Positions 39,901-50,977 of a stretch of 64,000 nucleotides of DNA are shown here, piece by piece. Origin of the DNA: Onchocerca volvulus. Lineage: Eukaryota > Nematoda > Chromadorea > Rhabditida > Onchocercidae. Position numbers and translations under genes: made by a program. Within the stretch, counting starts at the first letter, position 1. Every line of letters begins with the position of its first letter. Under the pieces are notes generated by a model. That model made no database searches. It was not told the origin of the DNA and saw only the letters and a list, made by a program, of their open reading frames with translations. The DNA lies in the NCBI GenBank assembly GCA_000499405.2, contig HG738138.1:9918888-9982887 (forward strand). Direction: 5' to 3'.

Positions 39901-41829
39901 CTAATATAGCATCTGATTCCGCTTCTGAAAGGAATCGAAGGCAATCTAAAGGGAAGAAAAATACAAAACTTCTGACTTACAGACTTCTGAGATTCTTATG
40001 TTTTGCATGACCTCATTTAAATCTCCAGTCTAAAGATACAAAGGATTTCTAATTGTTCTAGAATATACGAAAAAATATAAGCTACACCTAAAATTATACT
40101 ACTTTCAAGCTATGGATGTCAGTTAACAGTAACACACACTCAGTCCTTCAGAAAAACTGTACCTTACCAATACAATCTCCAAATGATCAAAAATAAGCAT
40201 TGTGGCGATACCTTCCAGAACATCAGCATCTGCATGACAGCTATTCCATTCCGCTAATGTATAAAATGGCAAAAAATTAGCCTCATAACGACAATTTGGA
40301 TTCAATAAAATTCCTGCGATCTCCTCTTTCAGTCGTACAGGCCTGTAACACTTTTCAAAAGTAATTATGACGCCAGTACAAACAAGAAAATTTTTTTTAA
40401 AAATATTATACATACCTTCCTGCAAATGGACCCAGAAAAATCCGCTTAGGATCGTAATCATTGGCATGCAAATTATCCCAAATCACCGGTTTTCTTTGTA
40501 GTACAGCAGCAACACGTCGAATATGTTCGATTGTAATTTCACGGGATACTACGCGAGGTCCTCAAATATATCTACTTAACTTCCTGGCCCTTTATCAGAT
40601 TATTTCTAATAATATCAAAATCTCAAGTAAAATAATGATGAAGTTTCAATTTAAAAAAAAAAAAAAAAAAATTTCGCTCTCAAAAATAATTTCAATATAC
40701 GACCAAAACATACCTGTCCACAAAATATGTATATCTGCAACCAGCTTTTTACCCAGCGTAATTAAATAGTCCGATTCTTCCAACGATGGATTCGCTCGTG
40801 ATTCACAATACTCTACAAAAGAAATTCATCTCTGAAAGAGCAAAATGCCGCAAAACCAACAAAGATAAGTAACAGTAGTGCCTTCGGAAAATTGCTCTCT
40901 CAGATAAATCAGGTAAATGTTAAAAGATTGGCTAAACTCAGCATTGAGTCACCTGTAGGACAAAAAAAGAAATGAGGACATTTCAAAAATTCGTATAGAG
41001 AATTAGCGACAGTTAACTGGGCCATAACAATAGATGAAAATTGCTTTTTGTCGGCATCGTTCATTGTCATATCAATATCATCGAACAGCAACGCAAATGC
41101 ATCACATCCTAAACAGCGTACCTAGAAAAAGACACCATAAGAGTAAGTTAATCAGTTCAATAGGATACAAAGACAATATCTTTCGACTTCCTTTCAAAAA
41201 GTGTTACTTTCTATCAGTCTTCCCAGTAGGCAAAATTTACGGTTAGCCTTCCATATAACAGTATAAAAATGAGGATAATCAAATACAACCAACCTGCTCA
41301 GATTTATCATGCAGAGCTTTAATTTCTTTTTCATTTGAATAAATAATATCAATCCCAGGAGATAATGCGTACACGAATGTAACATTTTCCATCCTTGCTG
41401 TTTGGATCAAAGATTGCAATAACTCTGTAAATGAACAAACCGAGTACCCCATCCTTAATTTTTGCCTTGAAAAAAAAGAATATGTAGCGCTTCGATTTAC
41501 AAACCACCGACCTACTTCATCGGAATTGTACAATTGCCTCCAATCAGCTCTATGTTTCAAGTCGTCTTTTGGTGCGTAAATGTAAGTGTTCATTCCAAGA
41601 CGTCTCATTCTGGCGAATAAATCTTTCCGCTGGTCTGCTGTCCACGGTCGTCCATAGAATCCTGTTTTCAGATTGCCTTCTTTAATAAACATAAAACATC
41701 ATTAAATAATCAAAATGTAGTAATGTATACATCTAAAGTTTCAATTTTTCTCATACCTTCAACAATACCACACAAAAATTGCGCTGCACGACGCTCTTTC
41801 TCAGCTTTTGTTTTAGAGCGCGTCTGCAT
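35234..41829 (-). CDS. oga-1: Protein O-GlcNAcase (OGA), 23 exons, 886 aa
   Basis: OGA removes O-GlcNAc from Ser/Thr of nuclear and cytosolic proteins. Exons: 41829-41757, 41661-41512, 41424-41294, 41121-40953, 40812-40714, 40560-40416, 40342-40168, 40029-39981, 39945-39756, 39655-39514, 39325-39248, 39164-39046, 38928-38775, 38432-38322, 37915-37804, 37713-37526, 37220-37129, 36820-36685, 36552-36451, 36120-36040, 35939-35914, 35856-35819, 35334-35234. They sum to exactly 887 codons. The GH84 domain has [26 protein letters not shown] (catalytic Asp pair near residues 132-133), FFFCPTEYC and [13 protein letters not shown] Ser-rich acidic linker and stalk helices ([15 protein letters not shown]) follow. 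The C-terminal pseudo-acetyltransferase domain (about 680-886) contains [13 protein letters not shown] and ends [17 protein letters not shown]. Acceptor 41662 was chosen over 41686 because it restores VEGFYGRPW. Exon 35939-35914 is a 26-nt microexon. Length matches animal OGAs. Confidence 0.95.
36275..36359. other. 85-nt near-perfect hairpin in an oga-1 intron
   Basis: Two 24-nt arms (36275-36298 and 36336-36359) are exact reverse complements. An internal 4x4 mismatch follows, then a second 13-bp stem (36303-36315 with 36319-36331) and a 3-nt loop. In total 37 bp pair within 85 nt. It lies in the intron between oga-1 exons 19 and 20. The size and shape resemble a pri-miRNA or a very short inverted-repeat element. 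Both strands contain CAGGTAAGC, a consensus 5' splice site, so it could also act as a decoy donor. Confidence 0.8.
36890..36940. repeat. (TA)n microsatellite
   Basis: About 25 TA units without interruption, in the oga-1 intron between exons 17 and 18. Confidence 0.95.
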
Positions 41830-43278
41830 AATATAGTTTGGAGAGCATCCAATCCAGCGCACCGATCAGCACCTCCGATATACTGAAACTAATTGCTTGC
41901 ACTGCATGCAAGTTCTTTTTACAACACATTAATCACTTATTACAACTATCATAATGCTTGTACTGTGCAGCACATCATTCAATATCGTACAACAGTATCT
42001 GCGAAACTATACGGTACCACCCTTTGACTGTAAACTACATTAACACTTTCCGCTTCAAAAAACAAAAAACACCAACGAGACTAAAATTAGTGGTGTAAAA
42101 CACTGATAAATTGGTTTAGTAAGTGGATGCATCGATGGATACTTTTTACTCCACAATACAATCCTTAATTCTTCTAACAAATATAACCTGCACCACATCA
42201 TTTAGAAAGAAAATTACTGATCAAATTGTGCAGAAAATCCACTAAGGCCTATTAATTAGAGAATTGCACGACGTGATGTCTATCTAAATTTAACGTCAGT
42301 GCGTTATAATGCACGTTTCAAAATAACGCAGGATGTTCATTTCACTGCTCGTAAAAAGCAGAGATGAGCTAGTTGTTGCACTGAACTGCTTCCATCTTAC
42401 TGTCTCTCTATCTCGATGATTTTAGACTGTTCAAGCGTCCCTTTCACACAACTCAAATATATAAAAACACACTTAAACATCACTTACATACGCACAAATG
42501 TTAGTGAATGACAAAAACTAATGTACGCCAAATTGGCGAACCGTATCCAAGCCCACTTCGTGTATTTCCGGTAAGTGGCATCAGTGGGTCTCTTTATTCC
42601 GCATGGAGTGTAAAGCATTCGAGTCTGTTGATGTCCCGGGCTATTTAGCTAATTTTTAGTCCGTCATAACACTGTTCCCACTTCTCTATCCGTATCACCC
42701 TATCGCTATCACTGCATCACTGCACAAATAGTAACGTTGAATAATTCATAACTCTACACGCGCTGTCTTAAGGATATTGTCAGGCTGCCCCAACCTTATC
42801 CAACTTTATCCGATTCCACCAATCCATAATGCTGATACTGATCGCCTTACTATGTTTTTCTAATAACTAGGATTCAGGCTTACATTTCTTTCTATCAATT
42901 TGACCTTTCTGTCGAAGCCAAGATTCTCTTTATGTACTCGGATGATAATGCCTTGATCCACTGGCCTGCAGCAAATTCTATGGGGCTCATATTAAGAAGC
43001 CTATGCTTTGCTTATCTTAAACAATAGCTTGATCCAGAGATGGAATATTTTGTGAAAACTATTCATGCAAATGTTATTCTGCAAAAAATTATTGATTTTT
43101 TTTTTTTGTAGCTGCTTTATTTGTAAAAAATATCGTATGACTCTTTCAATTACAAACCTAAGTCGAAGGAAGAATTTGTACAGAATCATCAGGCTTTTCT
43201 GCGCTCGGTTTCATTACAAATATGAATGGGATATAATTATTTTTAAATGAGTATTATTAACAATTAAAACTTCAGGAT
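41830..43278. promoter_or_regulatory. Divergent intergenic region between oga-1 (-) and mtm-9 (+)
   Basis: The start codons of oga-1 and mtm-9 are 1.45 kb apart and transcribed away from each other, so both promoters should lie here. A patch near 42530-42660 is less AT-rich than its surroundings. No TATA box, initiator or known factor site can be claimed. A TTCAG lies three bases before the mtm-9 ATG and could be an SL trans-splice acceptor. Confidence 0.5.
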
Positions 43279-46200
43279 ATGGAGTTATCGGAGGCAATAG
43301 AACGGCCACGTATAGATAATGTATTCTTACGGAAAGGTCCTCGACAACCACAGTCAGGTTCAATAGCTCTCATTGGACATCATATGATTTTTTCACCATC
43401 TTCGGGCTCAACAAACTCCCCGAACGGAAAGGAACATAGCAGTGAACTTTGGGTAATTTTAACTGATTTACTAACAGAGTAACGGATTTCTTGTGTCACT
43501 GAATAATATATATCGGAAAGGTGATAACATTTGAATCATTTGATAGATTTTCAATCAGATGACGTGAATAGCATGAATAGCAGTAGTTTATTTGAATATC
43601 CAGATTGACATTCCCGATCCTGCCTTACATTCTTGGTTCAGTTGTATATTAAGGTCTCTAGGAACTTGAGAAGAGATGTCGATTAAGAAATCGGGCTTGC
43701 TTCATGATCTTCTCAAGCTTGATATAGATTTTCAAACGTACATTTGTAATAGCATTTTAGATCCATATGTACACAATATTATTGTCTAGAAATCTCTCTA
43801 GATCAAAACTTTCGCTTGACAGACTGGTAATACTGCTGGATGGTGTTATTGAAAATTATGCAAGAATGATGAAAAAAGGCAGTAGTTTCAGCTTCTCCAT
43901 CGTGCAGTGGATCGTGTCGTTGTGGAGCCAATCATTAAAGATAACTTAAGTCGTAGTGGAAAGCTGATTTTAAAGTGCAAGAACTTCATGATCTGTATTT
44001 TTGAAATCGAAGATTTGGATGACTGCGTCGCCGTTGCACGTTCTATCGAAAAATTATCTAATTTAAGCAAGTTATTATTACTATATTATTATTTATTCGT
44101 TATTTATTATTAATTATACAACCAAAATATAGATTGTTATTATTAATTACTGTGCATTATTGCTATGTTGTTATTATTAATTACTGTGTATTATTGCTAT
44201 TAATTTATTATTACTCATTTTTAATCACAAAAGTATGTAATAATGAGTCAAATGGTTTGACAGCTTTCGAAAAGTCTCGTTGTTAAATATCTATAATTTT
44301 TGATACTGAATTATACTGTTCTACAGGAAGAACGAATGATTAACAGATGTTTGCTTTTCAGAAGGCATACAGCACGACTATCCATTTTATTATCGATGCC
44401 CGTTTACTGTACTGGATAATGGATGGACTGCTTTTGATGCTGAACAAGAATATGCAAAGTTAAAGATACGGTGCAAAGATGGGTGGCGTATAAGTGCTGT
44501 CAACAAGGGCTTTCGGGTATGGCATTTTTCCTGCTATTTAAAGTTATCAGCCTTTCGCCGGCATAGATAAAATGATGTTTATTATAATTACTTTGTTGCA
44601 CAAGTTGCACTTTATTCGCTGAACTGTTCTTCGAACGAGATTGAGGTGTAGTCAGTGTAAGCATTCCTACAACACATTATCTCGATGTTGTACACGGCAG
44701 CTTTATATGAAGATTTTTGACTTCTAAGTTCGACAAAAATATATGGGAAATTGTAATAATAAATTAAATGGAATGTGCTCCAATAAATTCAGTTAACGAA
44801 AAAAAAGCTTTCGTCAACGGATTTTTTTTGCGGTCAACAAATAATCAGAAATCTATACAGACAGACTATCCAGTAGTTCTTGGATATTTATAAGAATGTC
44901 CTGAATGGTTTTTTCATAAAATTCTTTTAAATAGGTATGTAATACGTATCCTGAAATGGTAATTGTACCGAAGGGTATTGGCGATGATTATCTTAGAATA
45001 TCTGCTACTTTTCGAGATGGTGGACGTTTCCCCATACTAAGCTTTTATCACGAAGAAACGAAGGTTTGTTTTGGTCCTCATTGGTTTCATAGTAGACATT
45101 TCCTTTGATATATCTTGGAAAAATGCCATTTACTATTCACAACACAATCTGCTCTTCCTTTTAAAAAGCTTTAATTATATCATTCAGTCTTGTCTTATCC
45201 GTTGCGGACAACCTTTAGTTGGTCCTACGAATCGGCGGTGTAAAGAAGATGAAACGATCCTAAATTCATTATTGTCCTCAACAAGTAAAGGAGTTATTGT
45301 AGACACACGTACGAAAACTCTTGCACAAAGTGCTAAAAATAAAGGTATATCCAATGGCGTGTTTCGTTTTATTTATATCTGCTAATTTTTTTGCAAAACG
45401 TGCCGCCGCTACTGTAGTACCCCAATATGTTTTTATTTATTTTTTGTTTTTGATGTTTTTAATATTTGCTTTTTTTGACTATTAGTTTTGGCAAAGGCAA
45501 CAGTGGGTGACACAATCCCACAGATTTTTTCCAGATCAGTTGATATTTTAAAAACTTCACTGAAAAGGGTTTTACACGTAGGGAAGTCATTCGGGACTAT
45601 GTATCAGCTTTTTAAACTATGGAATTGATCAATATGAAGTTATTGCACATTTTTATAATCTTTTCTTGCGATATTTTCTACAAAATAGTTTACGTATTTT
45701 TAAGGATGGATAAACTGACTTGAAATTAATGGAAGTTAGGTATCTCTGCGATGTAAAGATATTAAAGTTAAGTTTATAAACACTTATTTTCTTTTGGTTA
45801 AAGGTGGCGGATGTGAGTCGCAGATGTTTTATTCGCAGTGGAAATATATATATGGTGGCACTCCACGAATCAAAGAAGTTCATGATGCACTGGCCAAATT
45901 AGTTGAATGTGAGTTTGACCTCTCGGTTGCACTGCGATATTCTTTGTTTTCAAAACATCAGGCACAGTTTTTCCAGATTTGTCTATTCTGGACTTCAGCA
46001 CAGTCCGTTCATTGTTTTGCATGACCATTTTCGAGCTACTCACTCTGTCATGTTTCATTTTAAAACTTTTAATTTATATCTGATTCCGTTCTGTTGTAGC
46101 ACATTAGCTTTGGTGTTTAGTATTATTATCATCCTCACATATTCTGGTATTTCTGTATTTAACATTCTGTGCAATAAAAAAAATATGAAAATGATGTATA

Positions 46201-48132
46201 GAAAAAAAAAGAAAATGAAGTAAATTTTAGTAATGTTGCTTTTCTCTTGTTTACTTAGAAAAAAAAAAAAAAATTCTTCCAAGAGTGATTCTATTATAGT
46301 GTGTACAGAAACGACTATCAGTGTTGATCGCTGGATATCTCGTCTCGGTTCTTGTGGCTGGCTTCAGTTTATTTCTGATATGCTAACCTGTGCAGCAACA
46401 GTAGCCCAATGTGTACATTGTGAAGGTAGTGCAGGTATGTAATCCGTATTTTATTCATTTATGTTTAATCATCTTCTTCAGGATATATGTTATTACAAAA
46501 AAATCAGTATTAATCCACGTAATGATTTTGCAAAAACGATACTTCTTCGGCAATTTAAATCGAACATCATTCTTGCCATTATTTATAATTTAGTAAGCAA
46601 ACTCTTGTTATATCATTTCTATTTTCCTATCCCGTTAAAGATTGCTATATTCCCAAGATAATTCATTTTGGATTTGAAGGGCTTCACCGAAATACTTCTA
46701 GGAGTCAGTTTGGTTGATTGTTTTCTATTGTTTATTTTTTCCTATTCCAACTATCGATGAGTTGACGATTTTCTGATTCCAAGAAATTTTTGGAAGTGTT
46801 TTAACATGCTCTTAATAAACGGAGCAATTTAATTCATTTGCTTATTAGAAGTCCCGGTAGTGGTACATGGTGCCGAAGGAACCGATTCAACTCTTTTGGT
46901 AACATCACTGGCACAACTTCTGCTAGATTCTGATTCTCGCACTATTCGAGGGTAAGTTAAATTGTCCCCTGCTATTAATTCGATAGTATAGGAAGTTTGC
47001 TTCAATAAATGTTTTTTTCCAGTTTCGAATCTTTGATTGAGCGAGAATGGATTTCTGCTGGGCATCCTTTTTCCTATCGATGTGCCCATTCAGCCTTTGC
47101 TACTGGTGCTATCACAGGACCGTATGAATCTCCTATGTTTCTGTGCTTCTTGGATTGTGTTTGGCAAGTTGGTCTCTTTAGGAATTGCTGTAGTTATATG
47201 TTTGAACGGCTCTAATTTCCCATTAATTTCCCATTTTTGTTTACCATTATTTTAAGGTGTATCAGCAGTTCCCGTGCTCATTTGAATTTACCGAGGAGTT
47301 TCTCATATTTTTGTTCGAACATGCTTATGCTTCCGAATTCGGATCTTTCCTCGGTAATTTTCAAATCTTGTCTAATTGTATAAAGTGAATTAATGTAATA
47401 TTGTAATCCTGCTTTGATTTATTATGAAGTATACGGCTAACTTCATCTACAGTGGTATGTTAGAGTAATTTTGCAGCGTTTATCTCAGTAAAAAAAATTT
47501 AATGACGAAAATGAACAACTAATTTTTATATATTTAGATGTTTAAAATGAGCTAATCCTTACTGACTAATTGAATTTCCTGTTTTGCTAGATTTATACTG
47601 TAGCTAATTTTAATTTGACTGTTTTAACTTATGATTTTTCAGGAAATAGTGAGAAAGAAAAGGCACGATTTGAAGTTAAAACGCAAACAGTGTCGCTTTG
47701 GTCATATGTGAATAACCCAGAAATATTGCGTACTTATGTGAACGCTTTGTACGAACCTAATTCAGCAGTATTGTGGCCCTGCGTTGCTCCACAAAGCATA
47801 GTAAGTTTCGTATCTCATCTGTTTCGTCCGACGTGTTGTTTGGTAATTGTCGAAAGCTGAAGTCATTTTCGAGTTTTCAGGCATTTTGGGAACGTCTATT
47901 TTTGCGATGGATTCGTGATTGGAAGCAAATGGATGGTATAAAACAAACGGTAATGCAGTGGAAAGTACGTGAAAAAGAACTACAGTCAAAAGTGCTAATA
48001 CTGAGAAGGTTTGCTTAATTTTAATTTCTTCAGATTTATTTAACTCATAATAACAGGTTTTGTAATGAACTTATTTTCAGACAATTGATGGAACTGTCGA
48101 AGGACATACAACTCACTAGCGTAGTCCACTGA
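43279..48132 (+). CDS. mtm-9: Myotubularin-related pseudophosphatase, MTMR9 type (570 aa)
   Basis: MTMR9-type proteins are inactive myotubularins that bind and stimulate active partners (MTMR6/7/8 class) acting on PI3P and PI(3,5)P2. Thirteen in-phase exons: 43279-43452, 43892-44066, 44362-44516, 44935-45063, 45188-45344, 45804-45908, 46300-46434, 46849-46951, 47023-47167, 47257-47353, 47643-47800, 47881-48008, 48081-48132. Residues 1-116 form the PH-GRAM domain, starting MELSEAIERPRIDNVFLRKG. The phosphatase-like domain has VIVPKGIGDD, FRDGGRFPILSFYH and CGQPLVG..NRRCKEDE. Where active enzymes have C-x5-R, this protein reads VVHGAEGTDST (residues 349-358), so the catalytic Cys and Arg are absent, as in human MTMR9. 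The C-terminal about 50 residues are coiled-coil-like (MQWKVREKELQSKVLILRRQ). The intron after 44066 has a GC donor. Human MTMR9 is 549 aa. Confidence 0.93.
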
Positions 48133-49262
48133 TTATCATTTCATGTTATCATATCATCATGTATAATCAACGCTAGCGAAAAACATGAATTTATTTCTAA
48201 CGAGAATGAATCTGTTGAATTAATAGTAGAGCTTAGCTACCCTCGAACTGAAGCATAGGTTAGATTTGCTTCATTTTTTTTTAATTTTTTGATTATCACG
48301 ATTACACGAATTTTTCTTTTGATTTTTCTACATCCACACTTTTCATTAAGATTCTATGCTCAGATCCCGAATTTCTGGAGATGATCGAACTTCTAGATCG
48401 CCCAATTACTCAGTGATTTCCGTTTTATCTAAATGCAAATACGCATCGAACATAGTTATTCTTGGTTGATCCCTCTTGAGTTTGATAGTTGATTGTTTCA
48501 GAATCATCGCTTGCTAATAAAAATGGTAATAACTCATCTGAAAATCTACAGTTAGCCTATTGCTGACTTGCTTTTTCTTCTTATTTGGTTCTTTTAAAAG
48601 GTTATAAATGTTATATGGAAATGATTTTCAAATATCTTTTTGATCTCAGTTTGTGCTTCCCTGCGCTTTATTTCCTTATATTTTTTTGGATTGTTCATGA
48701 TGCATATGAAAAAAATTGGAATACCTCATGCGAATGATGCTTACCACAAGATGGTTTCATGGATATTGTTTTGCACGGATAGTTTCGTGCGTTCTAACAA
48801 TTCTGTATCGTTGGACATTTTTTCTGCCATCTCTTCAGAGCATCTCAAGATTTTCTGTTCATATTGATTCAGACTATCCTTATTGATTGTTTATTCCTAA
48901 TACATGTAAATATTGCTTTGTAATCCTTACTTAACTTTTAAGGCTATTTTGTTAAAGTGATATGTAGTAGAACATCGGTGATTTTATCCCTGTTCAGATT
49001 TTGTATTTTCAATAATTTTTCTTGTGCCACTAATATATTCTTGCAAATTATAAATGATATATTTGTATACAGTAGCCACTGCAGCTTTAGTAAATGCAAA
49101 ATAATTTTGAATTTATTGCATAAACAACAGCAAATCCTCATGTTAAAAGTGGAGAGAACGGAGACAGTTTACACAATCCAACTTTTGAGAAAGTATTCGT
49201 AAGGGAATATTCCGTTGCATACACTGTGTCTCCATTTGAAGCATTATTTTTGGAAGCGAAAT
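48133..49262. other. Convergent intergenic region
   Basis: About 1.1 kb between the 3' ends of mtm-9 (+) and the LRR-like gene (-). Open frames are T-rich and none is supported as a gene. Confidence 0.5.
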
Positions 49263-50977
49263 TTAGTTCTTATGCAGCTCATCAATTTTCTTCACAATAT
49301 TAACGAAGAAGTCCTGCACATCCTTCACAATCTTCTCCTTGTCAATTTCATCGTATTTTGTCTTTAACACCTAAAAATATCTGGCTGTAGTTGATATTAA
49401 CCATTAAATCGGTCTAACAAATGTAGGGAAAAATCTCGACTTTTCATACCGTTTTGCAACACTAATTGGGCTAAAATCGCGTTTGATTTTTTTATTGCAG
49501 CTGTAACGCACTTTTTCTAGTGCAACGATTACAAAGTTTTTACCTTCCATAATTTTACTAGATAGCTGTATAGTATCTTATAGTGTTTGTCCACCTGGCA
49601 CTGGAAATCACATGTCTGAAACCATGTATTATTTAGGATGTCGACCTTATACAAAAAGCTAGGCCTGTTTAGCTTAGCAAACAACAATGAAGCACATAAA
49701 ATAGGCATATTCAGCGAGTGAAACAGGCTGATGAAAAAAAAAGGAAGCTTGCAGCACTACGTTGACCTTCCTTCACATCGCAACTGAAAGATGACAATGT
49801 AAAGTGCTTTCTTGTATTTATAAGAAAAATGAAACTTGCATCAGTCGGCTGCCCAATATTTATATCCGGTAGCCTATGGCCGTTGGTTATCATCGGTTCA
49901 CTTCCTTCACAATCACTGTACACCTGCAAAACCAATGAAATAATAGTTTCATGCTTAATATCAAAATAAATTTATAGATCGTATATCTATTTTACGAATT
50001 TAGTAATTGGTATCACATTGAAATGAATATTATTGAACTAGAATTTGCTATAACTTACCTTAACTGTTTTGTATTCTTTCAGCGAATCGCAGTCAAATCG
50101 TTCATTGCCTTCAACGTCAATGGCCTAAATACATTTCGAATGTAACCTTTTCCTACTGAAATTTAAAAATAATATTCAATTACTGGAGATGATTCATGGT
50201 ACCTTTAGGTCCGGATATTTTTCCAAAATGGATTTTTCGTCAGGAAGCTTCTCGATTGCATTATTTGTCAATCCTATCACTACAAAACCCCGTAAACGAG
50301 TATCCGGCAGGTTAAGCTGAAATTATCAAATTATGTTTCCTATCATGGATTCGATGTTGAAAAACATTTTTAGAAACTTACTGTAGTTCGACGGCCATTA
50401 TGGCAATAGATTACTTCGTCGTCTGTATCACACTGACATCCATCCAAACAAGGGAATACATACCCTTAATTAAATATGAAAAACTTATAAAAATTGTTAA
50501 GTAAATAACTAAAACAATGAATAAATAGAATCATTAAAATTACTTGGGGATATGTTATTAGTACGATACGCTCACTATTAAGTTCAACTGCTATCATTCT
50601 CTCTCATGTGAATTAGGCCGTGCAAGACTATTCCATTTCTATATTACACTGTTTCTGGCTAATCCAACAATGTTTTTTTCTGGAATAAACTTGCCAATAT
50701 TTATGAGATAGGATATTCTTTTTCATTCAACTATAGAATCACACTGATATTTTGAATCGTATGAGACAAAAAAGATCATGAGTAACACAATTGTGATGGA
50801 GCTGCTGTATGTGTGAATGAATAAGTTTTTCCTATTGAGGTTAGAAAACAGCTAATTATATATTAAAGTGAGAGAAAAACCATCTCGATATGACAGGTAT
50901 GGTTTTTAGAACTTACCATAAATTGCGGGTGAAATAATGGAAAGATAAAATGTCGCAAAAAGACTAAAGCTGATCAT
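49263..50977 (-). CDS. Small secreted LRR-like protein (211 aa)
   Basis: Seven minus-strand exons join in phase: 50977-50917, 50464-50382, 50316-50203, 50124-50059, 49923-49777, 49600-49544, 49370-49263. The ATG directly follows TTTCAG, so it may be an SL trans-splice site as well as the start. The first 20 residues (MISFSLFATFYLSIISPAIY) are a signal peptide. A cysteine cluster with an LRR N-cap look follows (CLDGCQC...YCHNGRR). One or two leucine-rich-repeat-like turns come next (LNLPDTRLRGFVVIGLTNN, then IEKLPDEKSI, LKAIDVEGN), then paired cysteines (FDCDSL, DCEGSEP). The C-terminus is a charged helix rich in Lys/Asp. This resembles small nematode secreted LRR proteins; role unknown. The splice at 49777 (GAT|GTGAAG) is the least certain. 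Confidence 0.7.

Noticed and set aside
41686..41692. Upstream acceptor for oga-1 exon 2
   Set aside because: It would insert five residues into the invariant VEGFYGRPW motif; the acceptor at 41662 restores the motif in phase.
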